From NCBI GenBank assembly GCA_964019695.1, contig CAXHUL010000250.1, positions 1,054,001 to 1,118,000 of the forward strand: 64,000 nt of DNA. The letters run 5' to 3'. Shown piece after piece: positions 1 to 9,011 of this stretch (its first letter is position 1; every line of letters starts with the position of its first letter). Under the pieces are notes generated by a model. The model was given only the letters and a program-made list of their open reading frames with translations. It was not told the origin of the DNA and ran no database searches. The position numbers were made by a program, and so were the translations under genes. This DNA comes from Loripinus fragilis (lineage: Eukaryota > Mollusca > Bivalvia > Lucinida > Lucinidae).

Positions 1-226
1 TCCGCTGGCTGATAGAGTGTCTCCTGCATCCGCAGTCTGATAGAGTGTCTCCTGCATCAGCTGTCCGATAGAGGGACTCCTGCATCCGCTGTCTGATAGA
101 GTGTCTCCTGCATCCGTTGTCTGATGGAGAGACTCCTGCATCCGCTGGCTGATAGAGTGTCTCCTGCATCCGCTGTCTGATAGAGAGACTTCTGCATCCG
201 CTGTCTGATAGAGTGTCTGATAGATT
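1..226 (-). repeat. Array segment left of inverted block 1
   Basis: About eight near-canonical monomers in the major orientation (stop-free strand on minus), cut by the window start. The last monomers form the left arm of a long hairpin with the start of inverted block 1. Confidence 0.95.
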
Positions 227-261
227 GGATGCAGGAGACACTCTATCAGACAGCGGATGCA
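193..261. repeat. Perfect 26-bp inverted repeat at the left junction of block 1
   Basis: Arms 193-218 and 236-261 are exact reverse complements (26 bp) around a 17-base loop (219-235). Each arm is almost one monomer. This junction differs in phase and loop from the left junction of all other inverted blocks, so block 1 has a separate or altered history. Confidence 0.93.
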
Positions 262-513
262 AGAGAAACTCTATAAGACAGCATATGCAGGAGACACTCT
301 ATCAGACAGCGGATTCAGAAGTATCTCTATCAGACAGCAGAGGCAGGAGTCTCTCTATTAGACAGGGGATGCAGAAGTCTTTCTATCAGATAGCGGATGC
401 AGGAGTCTCTCTATCAGACAGCTGATGCAGAAGACACTCTAATACACAGCGGATGCAGACGTCTCTCTATCAGACAGCGGATGCAGAAGACACTCTATCA
501 GACAGCGGCTGCA
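227..513 (+). repeat. Inverted satellite block 1 (divergent)
   Basis: About ten monomers in the opposite orientation, with the stop-free strand (CTCTATCAGACAGCGGATGC) on plus. It is more diverged than the other blocks (for example CTATAAGACAGCATATGC near 272-288 and ACTCTAATACACAGC near 436-450). It shares the right junction loop CAGCGGCTGCA (503-513) with later blocks, but not their left junction. It seems to be the oldest or most decayed member. Confidence 0.92.
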
Positions 514-538
514 TCTGATAGAGTGTCTTCTGCATCCG
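478..538. repeat. 25-bp hairpin at the right junction of block 1
   Basis: Arms 478-502 and 514-538 are perfect reverse complements around the 11-base loop CAGCGGCTGCA (503-513). Most later blocks carry the same junction with a 15-bp perfect core. Here it is longer because both flanking arms read GAAGACAC/GTGTCTTC. Confidence 0.92.
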
Positions 539-1100
539 TTTTCTGAATGAAAGATTCCTGCATCCGCTGTGTGATAGAGAGACTTCTGCATCCGCTGTCT
601 GATAGAGTGTCTCCTGCATCCGCTGTGTGATAAAATTGTTTCCTGCATCCGCTGTCTTATAGAGAAGTTTCTGCATAAGCTGTCTGATAGAATGTTTCCT
701 ACATCCACAGTCTGATAGAGAGACTTCTGCATCCGCTGTCTGAGAGAATGTCTCCTGCATCCGTTGTCTGATAGAGAGACTGCTGCATCCGCTGTCTGAT
801 AGAGTGTCTCCTGCGCCTGCTGTCTGATTGAGAGACTCCTGCATCAGCTGTCTGATAGAGCGTCTCTTGCATCCGCTGTCTGATAGAGTGTCTCCTGCAT
901 CCGCTGTCTGATAGAGAGACATCTGCATCGGCTGTCTGATATAGTGTCTCCTGCATCCGCTGTCTGATAGAGAGACTTCTGCATCCGCTTTCTGATATAT
1001 TGTCTCCTGCATCCGCTGTCTGCTGTCCTGAACTCGCTGTTTGATAGAGTGTCTCCTACATCCCATGTCTGGTAGTTAGATACCTGCATATCCGGTCTGA
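514..1100 (-). repeat. Degenerate array segment bordering the unique spacer
   Basis: Major-orientation monomers with more substitutions and length changes than elsewhere: TTTTCTGAATGAAAGATTCC near 539-558, GTGTGATAAAATTGTTTCC near 625-643, and GTCCTGAACTCGCTG near 1024-1038. The last recognisable monomer decays through about 1060-1100 into non-repeat DNA. Confidence 0.9.
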
Positions 1101-1254
1101 TTTTTGCATAAAATGTCTTTAAAGAACCCCATTTAGAGCCAAGTCCCTGACCCTCAATGGATGCTTTTATGCTCTAGATAGAGTATACAAGTCAGCTCTG
1201 TATACTTCAGGGTAAATAAGATATTCAAAAGCGAGAAACTTGCACCCAATAGTT
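1101..1254. other. Unique (non-satellite) spacer
   Basis: The only stretch with no clear 28-bp periodicity. It is richer in A and T than the array and has no open frame of useful length. It contains a small perfect inverted repeat (1182-1206). Its right part (about 1231-1254, GAGAAACTTGCACCC) may be a badly decayed monomer, so the true unique core could end near 1230. I find no flanking target-site duplication, terminal repeats or poly-A tail, so I cannot call it a transposon. It could be a remnant of pre-array DNA or a small insertion. Confidence 0.85.
1182..1206. repeat. 8-bp inverted repeat in the unique spacer
   Basis: AGTATACA (1182-1189) and TGTATACT (1199-1206) are perfect reverse complements around a 9-base loop. 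No function can be assigned. Confidence 0.7.
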
Positions 1255-4200
1255 CTTTTGCATCAGCTGTCTAATAGAGAGACTCCTGCATCCGCTGGCT
1301 GATAGAGTGTCTCCTGCATCCGCTGTCTGATAGAACGTCTTCTGCATCCGCTGTCTGAAAGAGTGTCTCCTACATCCGCTGTCTGATAGAGAGACTTTTG
1401 CATCCGCTGTCTGATAGAGTGTCTCCTACATCCGCTGTCTGATAGAGAGACTTCTGCATCCGCTGTCTGATAAAGTGTCTCCTGCATCCGCTGTCTGATT
1501 GAGAGATTCCTACATCCGCTGTCTGACCGAGGGACTTCTGCATCCGCTGTCTGATAGAGTGTCTGCTGCATCCGCTGTCTGATAGAGAGACTTCTGCATC
1601 CGCTGTCTGATAGAGTGTCTCCTGCATCCGCTGTCTGATAGAGAGACTTCTGCATCCGCTGTCTGATAGGGTGTCTCCTGCATCCGCTGTCTGAAAGAGA
1701 GACTTCTGCATCCGCTGTCTGATAGAGTTCCTCCTGCATCCGCTGTCTCATAAGAATGTCTCCTGCATCCGCTGTCTGATAGAGAGACTTCTGCATCCGC
1801 TGTCTGATAGAGTTTTTCCTGCATCCGCTTTCTCATAAGAATGTCTCCTGCATCCGCTGTCTGATTGAGAGACTCCTGCATCCGCTGTCAGAAAGAGAGA
1901 CTTTTGCATCCGCTGTCTGATAGAGAGACTCCTGCATCCGCTGGCTGATAGAGTGTCTCCTGCATCCGCTGTCTGATAGAGTGTCTCCTGCCTCAGCTGT
2001 CTGATAGGGAGACTTCTGCATCCGCTGTCTGAAAGAGTGTCTCCTGCCTCAGCTGTCTGATAGAGTGTCTCCTGCATCGGTGTCTGATAGAGAGACGTCT
2101 GCATCCACTGTCTGATAGAGTGTCTCCTGCATCCGCTGTCTGATAGAGTGCCTCCTGCATCCGCTGTCTGATTGAGAGACTCCTGCATCCGCTGTCTGAT
2201 AGAGAGACTTTTGCATCCGATGTCTGATAGAGTGTTTCCTGTATCCGCTGTCTGATTGAATGACTCCTGCGTCCGCTGTCTGATAGAGTGTCTCCTGCAT
2301 CCGCTGTCTGATGGAGAGACTCCTGCATCTGCTGGCTGATAAAGTGTCTCCTGCATCCTAAGTCTGATAGAGTGTCTCCTGCGTCCGCTGTCTGATAGAG
2401 GGTCTCCTGCATCCGCTGTCTGATAGAGTGTCTCTTGCATCCGCTGTCTGATAGAGAGACTTCTTCATCCGCAGTCTGATAGAGTCTCTCCTGCATCCGC
2501 TGTCTGATAGAGACACTTCTGCATCCGCTGTCTGATAGAGTGTCTCCTGCATCCGCTGTCTGATAAGAGTGTCTCCTGCATCAACTGTCTTATAGAGAGA
2601 CTTCTGCATCCACTGTCTGATAGAATGTCTCCTGCATCGGCTGTCTAATAGAGAGACTTCTGCATCGGCTGTCTGATAGATTGTCTCCTGCATCTGCTGT
2701 CTGATTCAGAGACTTCTGCATCCGCTGTCTGAAAGAGAGACTTTTGCATCCGCTGTCTGATAGAGAGACTTCTGCATCCGCTGTCTGATAACGTGTCTCC
2801 TGCATCCTCTGTCTGTAAGAGAGACTCCTGCATCCGCTGGCTGATAGAGTGTCTCCTGCATCTGGTGTCTGATAGAGTGTCTCCTGCCTCAGCTGTCTTA
2901 TAGGGAGACTTCTTCATCCGCTGTCTGATAGAGAGACTTCTGCATCCGCTGTCTGATAACGTGTCTCCTGCATCCTCTGTCTGATAGAGAGACTCCTGCA
3001 TCCGCTGGCTGATAGAGTGTCTCCTGCATCTGGTGTCTGATAGAGTGTCTCCTGCCTCAGCTGTCTGATAGGGAGACTTCTACATCCGCTGTCTGATAGA
3101 GAGACTTCTGCATCCGCTGTCTGATAAAGTGTCTCCTGCATCCGCTGTCTGATTGAGAGATTCCTACATCCGCTGTCTGACCGAGGGACTTCTGCATTCG
3201 CTGTCTGATAGAGTGTCTGCTGCATCCGCTGTCTGATAGAGAGACTTCTGCATCCGCTGTCTGATAGAGTGTCTCCTGCATCCGCTGTCTGATAGAGAGA
3301 CTTCTGCATCCGCTGTCTGATAGAGTGTCTCCTGCATCCGCTGTCTGATAGAGAGACTCCTGCATCCGCTGGCTGATAGAGTGTATCCTGCATCCTTAGT
3401 CTGATAGAGTGTCTCCTGCATCCTTAGTCTGATAGAGTGTCTCCTGCATCCGCTGTATGATTGAGTGTCTCCTGCATCCGCTGTCTGATGGAGAGACTCT
3501 TGCACCCGCTGGCTGATAGAGTGTCTCCTTCATCCGCTGTCTGATAGAGTGTCTCCTGCATCCGCTGTCTGATAGAGAGACCCCTGCATCCGCTGGATGA
3601 TAGAGTGTCACCTGCATCCGCTGTCTCATTGAGAGACTCCTGCATCTGCTGTCTGAAAGAGAGACTTCTGCATCCGCTGTCTGATAGAGAGACTCCTGCA
3701 TCCGCTGTCTGATAGAGTGTCTCCCGCATCCGCTGTCTGATAGAGAGACTCCTGCATCCGCTGTATGATTGAGTGTCTCCTGCATCCGCTGTCTGATGGA
3801 GAGACTCCTGCATCTGCTGGCTGATAGAGCGTCTCCTTCATCCGCTGTCTGATAGAGAGACTCCTGCATCCGCTGTCTGATATAGTGTGTCCTGCATCCG
3901 CTGTCTTTTAGAGAGACTCCTGGATCCGCTGGCTGATAGAGTGTCTCCTGCATCCGCTGTCTGATAGAGAGACTTCTGCATCCGCTTGCTGATAGAGTGT
4001 CTCCTGCATCCGCTGTCTGATAGAGTGTCTCCTGCATCCACTGTCTAATAGAGGGACTCCTGCATCCGCTGTCTGATAGAGTGTTTCCTGTATCCGCTGT
4101 CTGATAGAATGACTCCTGCGTCTGCTGTCTGATTGAGTGTCTCCTGCATCCGCTGTCTGATAGAGAGACTCCTGCATCTGCTGGCTGATAGATTGTCTCC

Positions 4201-6418
4201 TGCATCCTAAGTCTGATAGAGTGTCTCCTGCGTCCGCTGTCTGATAGAGGGTCTCCTGCATCCGCTGTCTGATAGAGTGTCTCCTGCATCCGCTGTCTGA
4301 TAGAGAGACTTCTTCATCCGCTGTCTGATAGAGTGTCTCCTGCATCCGCTGTCTGATAGAGAGACTTCTGCATCCGCTGTCTGATAGAGTGTCTCCTGCA
4401 TCCGCTGTCTGATTCAGAGACTCCTGCATCAGCTGTCTGATAGAGAGACTTCTGCCTCCACTGTCTGATAGAGTGTCTCCTGTATCCGCTGTCTGATAAG
4501 AGTGTCTCCTGCATCCGCTGTCTGATAGAGAGACTTCTGCATCCGCTGTCTGATAGAATGTCTCCTGCATCCGCTGTCTAATAGAGAGACTTCTGCATCG
4601 GCTGTCTGATAGAGAGACTTCTGCATCCGCTGTCTGATAACGTGTCTCCTGCATCCTCTGTCTGATAGAGAGACTCCTGCATCCGCTGGCTGATAGAGTG
4701 TCTCCTGCATCCGGTGTCTGATAGAGTGTCTCCTGCCTCAGCTGTCTGATAGGGAGACTTCTGCATCCGCTGTCTGATAGAGAGACTTTTGCATCCGCTG
4801 TCTGATAGAAAGACTTCTGCATCCGCTGTCTGATAACGTGTCTCCTGCATTCTCTGTCTGATAGAGAGACTCCTGCATCCGCTGGCTGATAGAGTGTCTT
4901 CTGCATCCGGTGTCTGATAGAGTGTCTCCTGCCTCAGCTGTCTGATAGGGAGACTTCTGCATCCGCTGTCTGATAGAGAGACTTCTGCATCCGCTGTCTG
5001 ATAACGTGTCTCCTGCATCCTCTGTCTGATAGAGAAACTCCTGCATCCGCTGGCTGATAGAGTGTCTCCTGCATCCGGTGTCTGATAGAGTGTCTCCTAC
5101 CTCAGCTGTCTGATAGGGAGACTTCTACATCCGCTGTCTGAAAGAGAGACTTCTGCATCCGCTGTCTGATAAAGTGTCTCCTGCATCCGCTGTCTGATTG
5201 AGAGATTCCTATATCCGCTGTCTGACCAAGGGACTTCTGCATCCGCTGTCTGATAGAGTGTCTGCTGCATCCGCTGTCTGATCGAGAGACTTCTGCATCC
5301 GCTGTCTGATAGTGTGTCTCCTACACCCGCTGTCTGATAGAGAGACTTCTGCATCCGCTGTCTGATAGAGTGTCTCCTGCATCCGCTGTCTGATAGAGAG
5401 ACTCCTGCATCCGCTGGCTGATAGAGTGTCTCCTGCATCCTTAGTCTTATAGAGTGTCTCATGCATCCTTAGTCTGATAGAGTGTCCCCTGCATCCGCTG
5501 TCTGATAGAGGAACTCCTGCATCCGCTGTATGATTGAGTGTCTCCTGCATCCGCTGTCTGATGGAGAGACTCCTGCATATGCTGGCTGATAGAGTTTCTT
5601 CTTCATCCGCTGTCTGATAGAGTGTCTCCTGCATCCGCTGTCTGATAGAGAGACCCCTGCATCCGCTGGATGATAGAGTGTCTCCTGCATCCGCTGTCTC
5701 ATTGAGAGACTCCTGCATCTGCTGTCTGAAAGAGAGACTTCTGCATCCGCTGTCTGATAGAGAGACTCCTGCATCCGCTGTCTGATAGAGTGTCTCCTGC
5801 ATCCGCTGTCTGATAGAGAGACTCCTGCATCCGCTGTATGATTGAGTGTCTCCTGCATCCACTGTCTGATGGAGAAACTCCTGCATCTGCTGGCTGATAG
5901 AGCGTCTCCTTCATCCGCTGTCTGATAGAGAGACTCCTGCATCCGCTGGATGATAGAGTGTCTCCTGCATCCGCTCTCTGATATATTGTGTCCTGCATCC
6001 GCTGTCTGATAGAGAGACTCCTGGATCCGCTGGCTGATAGAGTGTCTCCTGCATCCGCTGTCTGATAGAGATTTCTGCATCCGCTGGCTGATAGAGTGTC
6101 TCCTGCATCCGCTGTCTGATAGAGTATCTCCTGCATCCACTGTCTTATAGAGGGACTCCTGCATCCGCTGTCTGATAGAGTGTCTCCTGCATCCGCTGTC
6201 TGACGGAGAGACTCCTGCATCCACTGGCTGATAGAGTGTCTCCTGCATCCGCTGTCTGATAGAGAGACTTCTGCATCCGTTTTCTGATAGAGTGTCTCCT
6301 GCATCTGCTGTCTGATAGAGAGACTTCTGCATCCACTGTGTGATAGAGTGTCTCCTGCATCTGCTGTCTTATAGAGTGTCTCCTTCATCCGCTGTCTGAT
6401 AGAGTGTCTCCTGCATCC
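1255..6418 (-). repeat. Array segment between the spacer and inverted block 2
   Basis: About 184 monomers in the major orientation. From about 1.78 kb onward it is repeated at +25,556 bp (about 27.33 kb on). It holds a local sub-repeat of six or seven monomers marked by GATAACGTGTCTCC, with ACGTG at 2791, 2959, 4640, 4836 and 5004. The last 0.4 kb (GGATCC at 6023, then CCACTGGCTG, CCGTTTTCTG, CACTGTGTG and GCTGTCTTATAG) is the conserved left flank of the inverted blocks. Confidence 0.95.
2779..5150 (-). repeat. Sub-repeats of 168/196 bp (6 or 7 monomers)
   Basis: A set of variant monomers recurs as a unit: GATAACGTG, CATCCTCTGTCTG, CCGCTGGCTG, CCGGTGTCTG (CTGGTGTCTG in the first copies) and CCTCAGCTGTCTGATAGGG. 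The ACGTG marker is at 2791 and 2959 (168 bp apart), then 4640, 4836 (196 bp) and 5004 (168 bp). Spacings are exactly 6, 7 and 6 monomers, so copies differ by one whole monomer. The region between about 3.1 and 4.6 kb lacks the marker. Confidence 0.85.
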
Positions 6419-6732
6419 ACTCTATCAGACACTCAATCAGACAGCGAATGCAGAAGTCTCTCTATCAGTCAGCGGATGCAGGAAATACTCTAACAGACAG
6501 CGGATGCAGGAGTCTCTCTATCAGACAGTGGATGCAGAAGTATCTCTATCAGACGGCGGAGGCAGGAGTCTCTCTATCAGACAGCGGATGCAGAAGTCTC
6601 TCTATCAGACAGCGGATGCGGGAGACACTCTATCAGACAGCGGATGCAGAAGTCTCTCTATCAAACAGCGGATGCAGCAGTCTCTCTATCAGACAGCTGA
6701 TGCAGAAGACACTCTACCAGACAGTGGCTGCA
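6419..6732 (+). repeat. Inverted satellite block 2 (alpha type)
   Basis: Opposite-orientation monomers from the shared left junction to the shared right junction. Alpha-type marks are CTATCAGTCAGCGG early in the block, CAGTGGATGCAG, and the following flank GATAGAAAGACTTCTGC. The right-junction stem has mismatches (CTACCAGACAGTGGCTGCA). A near-identical copy is block 9 at +25,556. Confidence 0.95.
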
Positions 6733-8657
6733 TCTGATAGAGTGTCTCCTGCATCCGCTGTCTGATAGAAAGACTTCTGCATCCGCTGTCTGATAGTTTC
6801 TCCTGCATCCGCTGTCTGATTGAGAGACTCCTGCATCCACTGTCTAATAGAGAGACTTCTGCATCTGCTGTCTGATAGAGTGTCTCCTGCATCCGCTGTC
6901 TGATAGAGAGACTCCTGCATACGCTGGCTGATAGAGTGTATACTGCATCCGCTGTCTGATAGAGAGACTCCTGCATCCATTGGCTGATAGAGTGTCTCCT
7001 GCATCCGCTGTCTGATAGAAAGTCTCCTGCATCCCCTGTCTGATAGAGTTTCTCCTGCATCGGTGTCTGATAGAGAGACTTCTGCATCCGCTGTCTGATA
7101 GAGTGTCTCCTGCATTCGCTGTCTGATTGAGAGACTCCTGCATCCGCTGTCTGATAGAGAGACTTTTGCATCCGATGTCTGATAGAGTGTCTCCTGTATC
7201 CGTTGTCTGATAGAATGACTCCTGCATCCGCTGTCTGATAGAGTGTATCCTGCATCTGCTGTCTGATAGAGAGACTCCTGCATCTGCTGGCTGATAGAGA
7301 GACTTCTGCATCGGCTGTCTGATAGAGTGTCTCCTGCATCCGCTGTCTAATAGAGAGACTTCTGCATCCGCTGTCTGATAGAGTGTCTCCTGCATCCGCT
7401 GTCTGATAGAGAGACTTCTGCATCCGCTGTCTGATAGGGTGTCTCCTGCATCCGCTGTCTGATAGAGAGACTCCTGCATCCGCTGTCTGATAGAGAGACT
7501 TCTGCATCCGCTGTCTGATAGAGTTTCTCCTGCATCCGTTGTCTCATACGAATGTCTCCTGCATTCACTGTCTGATAGAGAGAATTCTGCATCCGCTGCC
7601 TGATAGGGTGTCTCCTGCATCCGCTGTTTAATAGAGACACTTCTGCATCCGCTGTCTGATAGAGTGTCTCCTGCATTCGCTGTCTGATAGAGAGACTTCT
7701 GCATCTGCTGTCTGATAGATTGTCTCCTGCATCCGCTGTCTCATTGAGAGACTTCTGCATCCGCTGTCTGATAGAGTGTCTCCTGCATCCGCTGTCTGAT
7801 AGAGAGACTCCTGCATCCGCTGTATGATTGAGTGTCTCCTGCATCCACTGTCTGATGGAGAAACTCCTGCATCTGCTGGCTGATAGAGCGTCTCCTTCAT
7901 CCGCTGTCTGATAGAGAGACTCCTGCATCCGCTGGATGATAGAGTGTCTCCTGCATCTGCTCTCTGATATATTGTGTCCTGCATCGCTCTCTGATAGAGA
8001 GACTCCTGCATCCGCTGTCTGATAGAGTGTCTCCTGCATCTGCTGTCTGATAGAGAGACTCCTGCATCCGCTGTATGATTGAGTGTCTCCTGCATCCGCT
8101 GTCTGATGGAGAGACTCCTGCATCCGCTGGCTGATAGAGTGTCTCCTTCATCCGCTGTCTGATAGAGAGACTCCTGCATCCGCTGGATGATAGAGTGTCT
8201 CCTGCATCCGCTATCTGATATAGTGTGTCCTGCATCTGCTGTCTGATAGAGAGACTCCTTGATCCGCTGGCTGATAGAGTGTCTCCTGAGTCCGCTTTCT
8301 GATAGAGAGACTCCTGCATCCGCTGGCTGATAGAGTGTCTCCTGCATCCGCTGTCTGATAGAGTGTCTCCTGCATCCACTGTCTGATAGAGGGACTCCTG
8401 CATCCGATGTCTGATAGAGTGTCTCCTGCATCCGCTGTCTGACGGAGAGACTCCTGCATCCACTGGCTGATAGAGTGTCTCCTGCATCCGCTGTCTGATA
8501 GAGAGACTTCTGCATCCGTTTTCTGATAGAGTGTCTCCTGCATCTGCTGTCTGATAGAGAGACTTCTGCATCCACTGTGTGATAGAGTGTCTCCTGCATC
8601 TGCTGTCTTATAGAGTGTCTCCTGCATCCGCTGTCTGATAGAGTGTCTCCTGCATCC
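6733..8657 (-). repeat. Array segment between blocks 2 and 3
   Basis: About 69 monomers in the major orientation, ending with the conserved left flank of the blocks. At the usual GGATCC position this module reads TTGATCC (near 8259-8265). About 7.75-7.98 kb contains seven monomers that are absent from the copy at +25.4 kb. Confidence 0.95.
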
Positions 8658-8670
8658 ACTCTATCAGACA
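8632..8670. repeat. Left-junction hairpin of block 3 (reference for blocks 2-20)
   Basis: TGTCTGATAGAGT (8632-8644) and ACTCTATCAGACA (8658-8670) form a perfect 13-bp stem around GTCTCCTGCATCC (8645-8657). The same join is seen at the start of every later block. Alpha blocks near 16020, 23296 and 51929 have CTACATCC in the loop. Confidence 0.94.
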
Positions 8671-8996
8671 CTCAATCAGACCGCGAATGCAGAAGTCTTT
8701 CTATCAGACAGCGGATGCAGGTAATACTCTATCAGACAGCGGATGCAGGAGTCTCTTTATCAGACAGAGGATGCAGAAGTATCTCTATCAGACAGCGGAG
8801 GCAGGAGTCTCTCTATCAGACAGCGGATGCAGAAGTCTCTCTATCAGACAGCGGATGCAGGAGTCTCTCTATCAGACAGCTGCGGGGGACACTCTATCAA
8901 ACAGCGGATGCAGAAGTCTCTCTATCAAAGAGCGGATGCAGCAGTCTCTCTATCAGAGAGCGGATGCAAAAGACACTCTATCAGACAGCGGCTGCA
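8658..8996 (+). repeat. Inverted satellite block 3 (beta-1 type)
   Basis: Beta-1 marks are CAGACCGCGAATGCAG, AAGTCTTTCTATC, GCAGGTAATACT and the shortened monomer CAGACAGCTGCGGGGGAC, then ATCAAAGAGCGG and ATCAGAGAGCGG. The same subtype is at 34016 (block 10) and 37235 (block 12). Confidence 0.95.
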
Positions 8997-9011
8997 TCTG
9001 ATAGAGTGTCT
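8971..9011. repeat. Right-junction hairpin of block 3 (reference)
   Basis: AGACACTCTATCAGA (8971-8985) and TCTGATAGAGTGTCT (8997-9011) form a perfect 15-bp stem around CAGCGGCTGCA. Most blocks share this join, some with ATAGCGGCTGCA or a mutated stem. Confidence 0.94.

Noticed and set aside
1101..1254. Transposable element insertion
   Set aside because: No terminal inverted repeats, target-site duplication, poly-A tail or open frame could be found; the only palindrome is internal (1182-1206).
6419..6732. Inverted blocks as insertion sequences or miniature transposons
   Set aside because: They are made of the same satellite monomers in reverse order, with no foreign core or target-site duplication. 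Their boundaries are monomer-internal joins.
8971..9011. Junction hairpins as rho-independent terminators
   Set aside because: Stem and loop sizes would fit, but there is no T tract after the stem, no gene upstream, and the context is a eukaryote-like satellite.
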